This document shows positions 20,880 to 31,369 of a stretch of DNA of 64,000 nt, piece after piece. The notes beneath the pieces were generated by a model. The model was not told the DNA's origin. It searched no databases and saw only the letters and a list, made by a program, of their open reading frames with translations. The position numbers were made by a program, and so were the translations under genes. Position 1 is the first letter of the stretch. Every line of letters starts with the position of its first letter. Source of the DNA: Palaemon carinicauda (lineage: Eukaryota; Arthropoda; Malacostraca; Decapoda; Palaemonidae); the NCBI RefSeq assembly GCF_036898095.1, contig NC_090744.1, positions 12,613,093 to 12,677,092 on the forward strand, read 5' to 3'.

Positions 20880-21369
20880 TGAAGCTGCACAATGGGGATC
20901 AGGACATTCTAAAATATGATGTCCTTTCTTGTTTGCAGTATGTACAAGTTTCCTTAGGTCTAGTTTCTCTATATGGAGTTTTACCTACTTTATGAATAAG
21001 AGCATAGTCATCTGCCTTTAAAGCGGCTTTCTTAGGGTCAGATTCATTCTGCTCTCTTAGATACACATTAATGCTACCTGGTATTTTCCTTAAGAACTCC
21101 TCCATTATTATTAAATCTTTCAACTGCTCAAAAGTTTTGACATCTACTTTGTCGACCCACTTCTGAAACTGTTTAATCTTTCCATTCATAAATTCTAAAA
21201 AGGTCTGCTGAACTTGCTTCTGACTATTACGAAATATTTGCCTATATCCCTCTGCAGTAATAGAATAAGCATCAAGGATTGCCTGCTTAATTATGAAATA
21301 ATCATGTTCTTCTAACATAGTGGCACATACAGATAATGCTTTACCTTTAAATGAGTTCCGGATGATCAA
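20880..21369 (-). pseudogene. Gag C-terminal half with zinc knuckle, Gmr1-like element
   Basis: Capsid-like helical sequence (SFKGKALSVCATMLEEHDYF, RQIFRNSQKQVQQTFLEF, LREQNESDPKKA) followed by a CCHC knuckle: CTYC in one frame, with GHHILEC only one frame away, so a frameshift splits the knuckle. The in-frame stop at 21379-21381 separates it from the N-terminal half, so the two halves were one protein. Confidence 0.75.
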
Positions 21370-21381
21370 ATACCATTTGTC

Positions 21382-22231
21382 CTAAGGCCAGTTGAGATTC
21401 TTGGCTGTGTCTTCAAACACAGAAAAGTAGTTATCAGGTTCCCGTTCTTCAAATGTGGGCTGCAATTTCTGCACCTTGCCCATATCAAAGGGTTTGGGAA
21501 TTAGCTTACCACCTTCCTTTTCTTTCATTCTTATAAATGCCAGATCCTGTTCTGTTAATGTGACCGCTTCTCTCTCAATCTGCAGCCTAGCACGGAGAGC
21601 TTCGTTTTCTATGGCTACGTCCTGGTTCTTCATTTGCTGTTTTACTGCCCATAGAGCCTGTTCCTGCTTCAATTTCTGTTCACTTTCTTTTTCTTGTTGC
21701 TCCAAAGGAGTTGCAGCAGTTTCCACCTTGATACGTTCTAGGGAAGCAGCGGCAGCAGCCGTGCGCTCAGCAGCAGCAGCTATCCTCTCTTCTAACTCAG
21801 CGGTGGCAGTTGCGGCTCGTTCAGCAGCAGCGGCTCTTTCTCGTTGTGGCAACTTTCTCTCGTTCTACCCGAGTTGTGGCAGTTGCGGCTCGTTCAGCAG
21901 CAGCGGCTTTCCTCTCTTCTACCTCAGCAGCGGCAGTTGCGGCTTGCATCTTCATCTTTTCCAACTCCAGCTGCAGACGTAGTTTATCTAAGTCACCATT
22001 TGGATTGGTAGCGGTTAGAGCTCGAACGTCAGCCAATTCTTCTTCTGGAACAATATCTTCATCTACAAGGAAGTTCAAAATATGACTGAGAATTACACAT
22101 TTTACAGCAGTTGCGGGGACCTGTACATCATAATGGCGAGCTAGATTCTTTAGGTTAGTTTTTGTGGCAACTGTGAGAGATTCCACATGATCCCGTGGTG
22201 ATACAATAAATTGTTGCAAGTTGAAAGGCAT
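21382..22231 (-). pseudogene. Gag N-terminal half, Ala/Glu coiled-coil, Gmr1-like element
   Basis: Starts at an ATG (MPFNLQQFIVSP) 22231-22229. The first 136 residues give a SAP-like or helical opening (TKTNLKNLARHYDVQVPATAV) and an acidic stretch. A long Ala/Glu/Arg-rich coiled-coil follows (AAAERAATATAELEERIAAA, EQQEKESEQKLKQEQAL) that changes frame near 21830-21850. This part is built of imperfect repeats of AAAAERAATAT type. Confidence 0.75.
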
Positions 22232-23636
22232 TTTGAATGTCGCCCGTGGCGCAAGATAAGTACAAACTAAGATAAATATCCAAACTTTATAAGAATAAGT
22301 ATAAGATCATACGTTCGCAAAATAACAATCTTTCGATCACAGAAATACAAAATAGTGATCACAAAATTACAAGATCGAGAGATCACAAAATTACAAAATT
22401 ATATGATTAAATCACATTACACAAAAATAGCTTAAATACAAAATTAAGTCTCGCGAAATTTACGATAATACTATAAAACTTATATTCACCGTTAACGATT
22501 GAACAATTTTTTTTTCTTTCTTTTTTTTCTTTCTTTCTTTTTTTTTCGCTCGAGATCTTGAACACGGGGCTAACTACTTCATAATTACTCAAACAATGCG
22601 CTTAACATCACAAACTTTTACAACAATTTTACCGAATCAGTAAACAAGGCTTTAAAACGCAAAGGTATTTTTTACTTTAAACATACCTAATTAGCACGTT
22701 CTAGTTTACATTTCCTTTTAATTTATACCAGCTTAATACGATAACTTTACAATGTTACCTTTTAATTTATATAAATACTACACTATATTATTCTCGTTAT
22801 GATAAAGTATCTAGTTAATGATCAACACCTAGTTTAAAGTAATTGATTATCAGAATAATGCGCAAACTGGACAAAATACGTAGTATGCGCTTTATAGATA
22901 TACAGTAACAGGAGTAATTTAACACTTTAGATTTTGCACAAGTATTTAAATATTCATTTACCGACACGTAAATGTTATTTGTACACCAAAATAGTACTTT
23001 TAACACCAAACAATATATAAATTAATTTCCTGACTAGAGATAACGATTAGAATTACGAAAATCTCCGAAATTGGAAATTGGCTAATTTCACTTAAGAAAT
23101 TTATATAACAAAATAAATCACTTTATAATGAAATCGAGATGGAGGAAATTTCACTCATAAAGAAACTTAATTTAATAAATCACATACTGTATAATGAAAT
23201 TTGACTTATTTCCCAAATATCACTTTTGAATGGCGATTTTAAGAAATGGAAAAATCTTAGGGCTTCAGTTTTTTTTTTTTTATGAGAAATCTCTGGGATA
23301 CGAGATTTGAGTAGGCGAAACTTTAAAAGCTACCTACTGGAGGCATCTTCAATTAATAAGGGTGGTTTAGAAGCTGGACAATCAGCATACCTAAGTCTTA
23401 ACTATATTAAGCGTGACTTGTTCCTCTTACAACCAAATGACTACCCAGACATATATTATACATAAATTTTCTAATGAGCGGGAGACGAGACATCTACCTT
23501 ACCTTGGAATTATTACTGTCGTCCTTTATCCTTGGTACGCCACAACACAACACTCGATACTGTTCATAATCACTGGAACTGTTCTTTCACGATTCAATCA
23601 CTCGATATAAATTTGATGAATCATATCGCACATCAT
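22232..23636 (-). other. Leader of the Gmr1-like element
   Basis: About 1.4 kb of AT-rich sequence between the primer binding site and the Gag start, with no coding motif. It contains a pyrimidine-rich T/C run at 22509-22548 and a poly-T run at 23271-23281. The length is unusual but consistent with a long 5' leader. Confidence 0.5.
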
Positions 23637-23654
23637 ATCCCGGACAGGCCCCCA
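23637..23654 (-). promoter_or_regulatory. Primer binding site, tRNA-Pro-like
   Basis: The minus strand reads TGGGGGCCTGTCCGGGAT, 7 bases after the LTR end. It differs at two adjacent positions from TGGGGGCTCGTCCGGGAT, the well-known complement of the 3' end of tRNA-Pro used by many retroelements. It would prime minus-strand DNA synthesis. Confidence 0.65.
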
Positions 23655-23661
23655 ACAATTA

Positions 23662-24227
23662 TGTGACGAACCACTGTGCAAACAATTACCCCTTTACAAT
23701 GGGCGGCAGTTCTATTCACACAACAAAATAGAAGTCATATGGGTAGACTTCCAAATTCACTTGTTTCTTATTACGAGTGTATAAGATTGTCGATTATGAT
23801 CAAATGTATCTTCTTAAAGCTGGTTGCAAACAAGCGAAGCATCAACAGCAGGATAATGGGAGGACAGGAACAATAAACTATGTTATAAACAAAACTTTAA
23901 TCTTAGGTTATTAAATAAAATAATGAAAAAGCACTTCAAAACAACAACAATAAGCAATGCAAAGTGAATGGGTGAGCAAGGTAGATGAATCTCGTGGTGA
24001 GAATAATGTATTCTAACCAAATCAATAATTTTGGGGTTACCTTATAACATGTAAGGTAAGAAAACAGGGATGATTTACAGCAGGAAGGTGAGTGTAAACA
24101 AAAGATAATGAGAAGAATAGAATGAAGATGGCGCTGAAATAAGGTGATGTATTTACAAAGAAAATGGAAAATAAACATTAGACAAATAAGATATGTTAGC
24201 ATATGAACAACATATGGGGATATCACA
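23662..24227 (-). repeat. 5' LTR of the Gmr1-like element
   Basis: 566 bases that read TGTGATATCC...TTCGTCACA on the minus strand, so TG...CA ends. The 3' boundary is set by the primer binding site and the 5' boundary by the TG end next to the neighbouring DIRS relic. No second copy of this LTR exists in the window, so the boundary is inferred. Confidence 0.6.
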
Positions 24228-24580
24228 ATACGTATATTTTAAACATAAAACTTACCCGCTGGTTATATAAGAATGGCTAGCGTTCCCGACGCCTCGGCAG
24301 AAGTATTTAAAAACTCGCGGCTAACGCAGGTATGTCAGGTGTACACTAGCGCCCTGGTGGACTATAGGTAGAACTACTCCCACTTCTTAAGATTTTTCCT
24401 GCCGGTCGTACTGGTCAGAACGTTGAAAATTCACTCGCTGTTTACATTCAATTGGATGGTTTATTTGGTGATGTACTCTGTCTTTTTGTTTTTGTTGGCT
24501 TTCGCTTTGGTGTTTTCCTTTTCAAATATTCTTGAAATCTTTATTATTGTAAGGTTATTTAGTTATTTTGACCTCTGTTA

Positions 24581-25033
24581 TTGTTTAATTTTCTCTTGTC
24601 ACTTTTCAATTTGGCCGACCCCTCCCCTTTATATAGGAAGTGTAGTAAAGGTTGTCAGACTCGACTTCCTAAAGGTTCTGTTGATCCGCACACAATTTGT
24701 GTTAAATGTAGAGGGAAATCGTGTGCTTATGGGGATCGGTGTGAAGAATGTTCTTCGTTAACGGAAAGTCAGTGAGTAGCTTACGAGCGTCATACTCAGA
24801 AATTAGAGAAAGATAGAATTATGAAAGAAAGGATTAGACATAGTTCGTCCCGTTCTGTGGATTTATCTAGGTCTGATGTAATTAATCCTATGTCTTCCCC
24901 CGTAGTGGTAGATCAAGAGCCGAAAGAACCTACGATGAGGGAGATGTTATCCGCTATTCAAGCTCTTGGTGTGAGGGTTGAATCTTTAGCAGCGGAAAAA
25001 AAACAAATGATGTCAGAAATTAATTTACTTTAA
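24581..25033 (+). pseudogene. DIRS Gag, N-terminal Cys-rich part (second DIRS)
   Basis: Reads LADPSPLYRKCSKGCQT, DPHTICVKCRGKSC and GDRCEECSSL, a Cys/His-rich probable zinc-binding module at the start of Gag. A TAG stop at about 24774 and a frame change then lead into an Arg/Ser-rich segment and a coiled-coil-like end (REMLSAIQALGVRVESLAAE) at 24821-25033. A Met at the start seems lost: AATTTGG here against AATGG in the first DIRS. Confidence 0.7.
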
Positions 25034-25092
25034 AGTGGCTGGACTAGGGATCGATCAAGTGTTAAAAGTCCGACGAATGTGTTTACAGTGTA

Positions 25093-25935
25093 GTGGAGGG
25101 CACGCCTGTGCGATCCTGTCGTTCGCCTAGCCTAAGACCTCTGTCAAGGTCCCGGCAGGGGAGAAGTTATGTCGAAGGGCGAAAGGGAACGAGAGGCTTC
25201 ATCAGTCGCGTAGACGTTCCCTCGAGTGATCCTGATGGCGTAGCTCAGGGCGGTCACCCTCACCATAGAAAAAGTGAGGTTAGTGCTTTGTCTCCCTCTT
25301 TAGATGAGGAGTCACGTGATGATAGGTGGCGTAAAGAATCTAGACCGATTAAGAGGAAAGTTCAGTCAGTGGAACAGCCGCACGTTTCCTCCCCGCAACA
25401 GCCGGGTTGTAGTCATTGGGAAACACCTGAACGTTTTCGGTCCCTTGACGAGTGTTCTCCTGCGAAGCGCTCGAATGTGGGTTCCGATGGGGATAGAGTA
25501 ATGGATTCGGATACGGAGTTAATTTCTGGTTCTGGTGTGACGATTCATGCTCCACCTCTTCCTTTGGACTGGATTTCTTCTCCCGAAAGGGGTAAAGGAT
25601 TGGAGAGCGATGAAGAGGACAAATTCGCTATAGAAAAGGCTGTACAATTATCTCCTCAAAACAATCCAAAGTGGAATACGTTGTTGAACATGAAACAACA
25701 GCTCTCGTTGATGATACAGTCTTATCGACCAGTTGTTGGCAGTGAGGCTGGGCGTCAGTCTTCGGTGGTAGACCCGTTGTCGCACAGGCGGCCTGTTGTC
25801 TCTGGGACTGACGTGATATCGCACAGGCGGTCTCCCAGTTTCACTGTTCAGCGGAAGGTGGGAGTAGATTTGTCTCGGCAGAGCTCTGTTTCACAACAAA
25901 TATCAAAGGAGCATTCAGCCGATATTCAGTCCTAG
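25093..25935 (+). pseudogene. DIRS Gag, middle part (second DIRS)
   Basis: A 280-residue open frame, polar and Ser/Arg/Pro-rich (RSCRSPSLRPLSRSRQGRSY, SSPQQPGCSHWE), with no catalytic motif. It shares DNA similarity with 13280-13340 of the first DIRS (GGGGAGAAG, then TATGTCGAAGGGC). It probably is a Gag linker. A stop at 25933 and frame changes separate it from the capsid-like segment. Confidence 0.65.
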
Positions 25936-26553
25936 CGTGATAACGTTCGCCGAATGGCGGAGCGAGCCGTGAAGCGGCAGGATGGAAGCAAGCGGAGCCT
26001 GAGCGGCAACATGGCGAGCCTCAGGAGTTAATTGTTGAAGGCGCTGAACGTCGTCAGCAGCGCCAGCGTGACGACCCACACCAGTCGAGCCATGAATGGG
26101 CAGAGTGCGTGAGCGCGACGCGCCAGGGCTCCTCGGAGCGGCAGCACGAACATCGCGTGAATGCGGCGTGCCAGGAGGCGGCAGAGCGGTGCCAGCCAGA
26201 CTCATCCCATTATAGAATCAATCGTGACAGCAAATGCAAGTCGAGTGACTCAGTTGGAAACGGATATGGAACAACGCAAGCGCGCCCATGTGGACACTGT
26301 TGCACCTGCACAGGAGGTTCAGCGTTTGGGTCAAAACGCAGCCCCAATCTCTGAATTAGAAGATCAGGATGAGGTTCTCTCATGAGGAACAGTTGGAGGA
26401 TATCTCGGAGGGAGAGGAGGAGAAACCACCTCAACATGCGGTGGATTTCAAAATGTTAATGCTAGTCTTTTCGGAATTATTTCCAGACAATTTTGCACCA
26501 GTTTCTCCGCGATCTCCCCCTTCTGAGTTTATCTTGGGCAAGATAGTGAAGAC
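25936..26553 (+). pseudogene. DIRS Gag, decayed linker (second DIRS)
   Basis: Short open stretches in changing frames, GC-rich at 25950-26200 and Arg/Gln/Ala-rich in translation. A 26369-26602 stretch contains FSHEEQLEDISEGEEE and FSELFPDNFAPVSPRSPPSE, like linkers before the capsid-like part of DIRS Gag. No intact protein. Confidence 0.5.
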
Positions 26554-27399
26554 TTGTTTTATACAAGAATGGTGCTTTCCTGCTCTTCTAAGAGACCATT
26601 GAAATTAATGGGAGCATGGATGGATACAAGAAAAGCTATGGGCAAGACATGCTTCGCTTTTCCACCAGCTAAGTTAGCCTCTAAATCGAACGTTTGGTAT
26701 GAGACGGTAGAGGTCTTAGGCTTGGGAGCTCTGGCGTCTGTGCAGGGAGACTTCTCAAACCTGGTGGATTCTTCCCGTCGCATGGCCATGAGAAAGACTA
26801 AAGTGTGGTGGTCAATGTTGGAATTTGACCACCTCTTAAAAGGATTATTTAGAGCATTTGAGGTATTTAATTTACTGGACTGGTCACTGGGAGCCTTGAG
26901 CAGAAAAGTGGCCGAGATGAAGGACACGGACACAAGTAGTCTTATCCAAATTATGTCATGTATGGACAGAGCAGTCAGGGATGGTTCTAATAAGCTGGCT
27001 GCTTTGTTTACTGCAGGAGTTATAAAGAAAAGAGCTACTTGATGTTCTTTCCTCTCTACGGGTGTCACTCCATGTCAGAGATCGGAGTTGCTTTTTGCGC
27101 CCATGTCTTCGGCTCTATTTCCGCAGGATTTAGTTAAGGAAGTGGCTGCAAATCTGACTCAGAAGGCTACTCAGGATTTGGTTACTAAAACAGCCAGTAA
27201 GGTTTTGCCTACGTTCTTCTCTTCTCGTGGAACTAAGGAAGGGGCGTCATATTCTCATTCTGCTCAGCCCTTTCAGGGTAACCCTACAGGGAGAAGTACT
27301 TTCAAGCCAGAGGCAAGGAAGCAAAGGAAAAGAGGAGCCAAGCCCAGCCCGGGGCAGGGTCTGACTGCTCTCCCTTTCAAGCAGTGGGAGCCAGGCTGA
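26554..27399 (+). pseudogene. DIRS Gag, capsid-like C-terminal part (second DIRS)
   Basis: The 162-residue frame 26554-27042 (LGALASVQGDFSNLVDSSRR, KTKVWWSMLEFDHLLKGLFR) and the following 27088-27399 frame (LVKEVAANLTQKATQDLVTK) form a helical segment. It resembles the region preceding RT in the DIRS at 33.6 kb (there TIEFLAHQVSNLWANSILKR). A stop and frame change lie between 27040 and 27090. Confidence 0.65.
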
Positions 27400-27439
27400 A
27401 CAACTTCTGACAGGCCTGGGAGAAGAAGGGAGCGGATCC

Positions 27440-28066
27440 TTGGTCGGTACGTCTTCTAAAGGAAGGATACAAAATTCCATTTGTATTAAAGACTCCTTTA
27501 GTCGCAGATCCGGTGGATCTTTCGCCCAAGTACAAGAGAGAACTGAAGAGGCAAGCCATGCACTTGCAAGTGTCGCTTCTACTCAAAAAGAGAGTTATAG
27601 AAAGGGTGCAGGATTTGGAGTCTCCAGGGTTTTACAACCGCTTGTTCCTAGTTCCCAAGAGTTCAGGGGAATGGAGACCAGTTCTGGATGTGAGTGCCCT
27701 CAACCGCTACGTCCAGAACTTGAAATTCACTATGGAGACTCAGAGGACTGTGCTGGCAGCAGTGAGGAAAGGCGACTGGATGGTATCATTGGACCTCCAG
27801 GACGCTTATTTTCATGGTCCGATACATCCAAGTTGCAGACGTTATCTGAGGTTCGTATACAGAGGAAACGTCTTCCAGTTTCAAGCTTTATGGCCTTGGC
27901 CAAGCATGTCAGCGAACTTCATGGTCTCTCGTACGACGTCGCCCATTCAAGAGGAGAGGTGAAGGTAACGTTCAGGTTCGTCCCTGAGTTGGTTACTAGA
28001 CTCAAAATCTTGGAGTCCTGGACCTTCGGTTCGACTCCTTCAGGATTTCGAGTCCCCGTTCTGTAA
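27440..28066 (+). pseudogene. DIRS reverse transcriptase fragment (second DIRS)
   Basis: The frame starting near 27513 carries the fingers and first palm motif: LLLKKRVIERVQDLESPGFY, NRLFLVPKSSGEWRPVLDVS, ALNRYVQNLKFTMET and SLDLQDAYFHGPIHPS (first catalytic Asp). It ends in LRFVYRGNVFQFQAL at about 27880. The YLDD motif, thumb and RNase H are absent, so an internal deletion joins this to the recombinase tail. The overlapping 27440-28066 frame is only its shadow. Confidence 0.8.
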
Positions 28067-28559
28067 CTGATAACCCAGACCTTCTCCTACTATGCCCAGT
28101 AAGGAGTCGGAGGGGTTATCTTAAAGGACAGCTGCAGTTCGTCCTCACGTGCAAGCCCTTTTGGGAGCACAGGGAGGACGGAGAGGAGGGTCATCAAGAA
28201 TGCCTTTTTAGCCTGGATTCAAAGGATCATCCATCACGCCCTGAATCCAGACCCTCCTCCGTCACGTCGCCTTAGAGCACACGATGTCAGAGCCATCGCA
28301 ACGTCCCTGGCCTTCAAGAGGAACTAGTCTGTGACGCAGGTGCTACAAGCTGGAGTCTGGAAGCGTCTAACGACCTTCACAGCCCGCTACCTGCAGGATG
28401 TGACCCACAGGAGCCTCGATACGTTTTTCTATCGGCCCTGTGGTGGCTACACAACAGCTGGTCTAACCTCAGGCTCCTTAATGGAAAGGTAGCAGAAGGT
28501 TGAGGGCATTGTTACCCGGTTTTAAACTGCATGAATGAAAGAAGTATGTCTGGCCCTTA
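28067..28559 (+). pseudogene. DIRS tyrosine recombinase C-terminus (second DIRS)
   Basis: At about 28195-28420 the plus strand reads FLAWIQRIIHHALNPDPP, RAHDVRAIATSLAFKRN (H-x-x-R box), a TAG stop, then SVTQVLQAGVWKRLTTFT and ARYLQDV, with the likely nucleophile Tyr. The N-terminal DNA-binding domain and first Arg box are missing. Confidence 0.75.
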
Positions 28560-28737
28560 CTACTTTCTTCATCCTCCCCTCTCTTGGGGAAAGCAGCATC
28601 CTAACTAGCGAGGGGGTAGTTAACCCTCGTTAAAAATCTAATGGCTCGTCATTCAGCTACGCCGAAAGTAATACCCTATTTAAATAGCTAAGGTTTGTAT
28701 GGTTAGGAAAAATACAATTTATCTACGAATTTGTCAT
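28560..28737 (-). repeat. DIRS right inverted terminal repeat (second DIRS)
   Basis: Its complement (GGGTATTACTTTCGGCGTAG, then CTGAATGACGAGCC) matches the left repeat of the DIRS at 30018 (GGGTATTACTTTCGGCGTAG at 30055). The terminal part GGTTAGGAAAAATACAA ... GAATTTGTCAT matches the right end at 36469. The host WDR55 exon lies 317 bases further on. Confidence 0.75.
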
Positions 28738-29054
28738 TGTATTACAGTATTTCTTTTCTTTTCTTTGTTATTTTCATTTGGTTTTATGTTTGTATGACGA
28801 ATGTTTGTAAGTTGAGTACCTTCTGTATAGATCATCACTTGAAATAATGATTTATCTTTGGTGTTGTCAATATAAATTATTTTTATTCATAAATTCATTT
28901 TTATCCACCACTTATGATGCTTGTCTGGCTGGGAGGAATGTAAGAGAGAAAAGGTCCCCTTTTTTCATTTGGTTGATGTGGACTACCCCCAAAATTGGGG
29001 AAGTGCCTTGATATATGTATGTACGTACTCATAAACATTTTCCATTTCCGTCAG
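28738..29054 (+). other. WDR55 intron, 3' end
   Basis: Ends in a pyrimidine-rich acceptor, CCATTTCCGTCAG. It includes the short motif TACCCCCAAAATTGGGGAAG (28984), itself a hairpin and probably the end of a dispersed repeat. Confidence 0.5.
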
Positions 29055-29246
29055 AAATGTACGAAAGCGAGCTAACTGCAATGACCCTCGTTCGCGACGA
29101 TTCCCGCCTTGTGGTGGGATCCGGCCAAGGGGTCATGTTCATCTTCAAGTGGGGAGACTTCGGTTTTCACAACGATTGGTATGCCGGTCATCCTGGACAG
29201 ATAAAGTGGCTCGTTCCAATCGGCGACCGGATGTTGGAAACATCAG
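29055..29246 (+). CDS. WDR55: WDR55-like WD40 repeat protein, one internal exon
   Basis: WDR55 is a nuclear/nucleolar WD40-repeat protein linked to rRNA processing and development. This exon encodes one blade plus the start of the next: YESELTAMTLVRDDSRLVVG, SGQGVMFIFKWGDFGFHND, then GQIKWLVPIGDRMLETS. The block ESELT...LVVGSG.G...F.WG.FG.H.D...G....I..LVPI.DR is characteristic of WDR55. Splice signals flank it (TTTCCGTCAG| and CATCAG|GTAATG), both phase 1, with 63 whole codons. IKWLV and MLETS look a little off the usual pattern (CMVP, C.SGDDG), so a mutated duplicate is possible. The other exons were not found; the gene must extend outside or be broken by the surrounding elements. Confidence 0.75.
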
Positions 29247-30017
29247 GTAATGATCTGCAGTTTGAGTTCTTTTCCGGTGTACGTACGATCGTCAGCAATT
29301 AACGTGTCGAATGCGTACTGTATTTATTTCAATGTGTTTCTCTGTACCTCTGCAGGGTAACTTATACTATAAGTAAGTTGAACATTCTTGGTATTAAACT
29401 GTATCGTTGCTGAATCCATAAGCCAGCAAAATCAGGCCGTCAGCGTAAAAAAAGATAGGGTGATCAGATATTAATAATAGAATTTAAAATGTTTCCATTT
29501 TCCCGAAAACCCCCGGCTCTTAATCTATTCTTCAGTTTTGTAGTTCTCATTATCCTTTTTTTTGATACTATGAGTCAGTGGTGGGGAGGAGGGACATGTA
29601 TTTGAACTTCAGTTGACTATGGAAATAAAAAAATGTCATTATTAAAAGTCCAATTATTTTCATGATTCTGCACTGATGTTCATATTGTTGACTACCACAC
29701 ACTGTTGGAGGTGGGACTCAATTGAAGGAAAGGGAAGGATAATTTTAAGCACAAGTAAGGCTTAGGTTTCTTGTCTAGAATATTTTGATAAACCATTCAA
29801 ACTTTGGTTTGGAATACAGAGAGTTCCAGGTTGTTTACTAAAGTAAATAAAAATAAATTACGGCAGTGTAGATTGGCTTCAAGTTAATATCTTGTATATA
29901 CTGTACCTACTTGGTATGCCATTAAGCTGCTAGAAACTTTCCAAAGAACAATTTCCACAAAAAAAAAACAAGTATGTGCTACTCTCCTAATATGTACATT
30001 CACTCTCAAGCATTGAT
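29247..30017. other. No further gene seen; presumed intron or flank
   Basis: AT-rich unique-looking sequence after the WDR55 donor. No open stretch with splice signals or element motif was recognised. Confidence 0.45.
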
Positions 30018-30290
30018 TTGTTCCGTAACTGAAATACAAACCACCCTATTTAATATGGGTATTACTTTCGGCGTAGCTGAAATGACGAGCCATCAGAATT
30101 TTAACAAGGGTTTTAGCGAGGGGTTAGAAAGCTACCACTCCCCCCCTCACACACCTGTGATTAGCTCACTTTGCTTTTGGCTCGGGTGACGATCAGACGT
30201 GTCTGCTCCCACCCTCGCTTACTTTGACAGCCTTTGATCTTTGTTTTTGCTTTTTCTTTTCAGTGTGTTTGGAAGTTGGCCTCTACCATG

Positions 30291-30516
30291 CGGAAGTGTC
30301 CAGGCTTACCTGACCGCCCTTGCGGAACGTATATGTCGGCGGTGGACACACCCTCACACCTTGTGTCCTTTTTGCAAGGGCCAACGGTGTAAAAGAAGTA
30401 AAGTGTGGTGAGTGTAGGGAGTGGTCTACCTCCCAGTGGGAGAGGTTTTCCCGGCGCCGGAAGAAGAAGAAGTCCAAACGGGATATTTCTCCTCCAGTGG
30501 TTTCCTTGAAGAGATA
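30291..30516 (+). pseudogene. DIRS Gag start, Cys-rich (third DIRS)
   Basis: ATG at 30290 opens MRKCPGLPDRPCGTYMS. A shifted frame then continues with HTLTPCVLFA, VKCGECREWSTSQWERFSRR and RKKKKSKRDISPPV. This is the Cys-rich plus basic start expected for DIRS Gag, broken by a frameshift near 30330-30380. Confidence 0.6.
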
Positions 30517-31369
30517 AAATCCCAAGGACTCTTCTTCCGTAGCCCGAACTTCCTCCGAAGCTCCCACTCGATCGGTCTCTCCCGAGAGGCCTTTGAGTGG
30601 TAGCGTAGGCCGTACTTACGTTCACCAACCTCAGGGTTCGGGAGAGGGAGTTGCCTCCCATAGCGAGGCAGCTCCTCCTCCTCCCCCGGGGGAGGATATT
30701 TCTGATAATGTTTGTAACAATGATTTGTTGCTGCTTTGGGCTTCCTTGGGGCTTCAGGGTTCACCCTCCAGGGAAGCCCTGTTTGACATAATCAGGTTGG
30801 GGGCTGCTGTCAAACAGTCGCCGACGGTAGCAGAGGTTGATCCTCTGTCTATCGTTGACGTTGTTGTGGCAGGGGCTTCCGACGAGTTAGGTCGAACCCC
30901 TGGTATGGTTCCTGATGCAGCTGAGGCTTAGTTCCCCCCTCCGAACATCCTTTGAGGGAGGAGCTAAGTCCAACGGTCTCTCCTGCAGGTGATTCTCCCC
31001 CTCGGGGGAGTTCACTAATAGAGACTCCTCTTCGGAGGACTGCCGATGGTCTGCCTGCTGCCCCCAGAGGACGTATCAGACGGAAAGCTCGCCCTCCTCT
31101 TTGCCGTAGAGGCCTTCCATCTCCCCACAAGGGAGTTAGGAGGCGCCTCTTCGTCCTCGCAGTCCCCCACAGAGGATCATCCTCACCATGCACCGACCGT
31201 TGCAGCTGTATTCCTGGACCTCTCTGCAGATCGTTCACGATCTCCTTCGCCTGCCAGACCTCCTGACCTCCCATCTCCGTTCCTGGCCGCTGACGCGCCG
31301 TGGGCGCCCACGCACCCTGGTATCCAACGGGCATTGGTCCTTTTGGGGCAAAAGGGGCTTTCTCACAGT

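Larger units (their letters stand above)
11604..24227 (-). mobile_element. Gmr1-like LTR retrotransposon (Ty3/gypsy with IN before RT), truncated and split
   Basis: On the minus strand: 5' LTR 24227-23662, primer binding site 23654-23637, a leader of about 1.4 kb, Gag (22231-20880), aspartic protease (20834-20319), integrase (20318 to about 19060) and RT (from about 19057). RT is split by the DIRS insertion 11935-18592 and resumes at 11934-11604. Integrase and RT are in one reading frame with IN first. That is the Ty1/copia-like order inside a Ty3/gypsy-type polymerase, the defining feature of Gmr1 elements, which were first described in deuterostomes. Stops or frameshifts occur in every gene. 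The 3' LTR is missing. Confidence 0.8.
24232..28737 (+). mobile_element. Second DIRS-type relic, chimeric ends
   Basis: The left end (AAACATAAAACTTACCCGCTGG at about 24240) is of the ACTTACCCG type, like the DIRS at 11935. The right end (28560-28737, ending TAGGAAAAATAC then GAATTTGTCAT) is of the other type, shared with the DIRS at 30018-36469. Inside are Gag, an RT fragment and a recombinase C-terminus. RNase H and most of the recombinase are missing, as is an internal complementary region. The simplest reading is a deletion or recombination product of two DIRS families. Confidence 0.6.

Noticed and set aside
21455..21982. 175-residue plus-strand frame, Ser/Ala-rich
   Set aside because: Antisense of the Ala/Glu coiled-coil of the Gmr1-like Gag.
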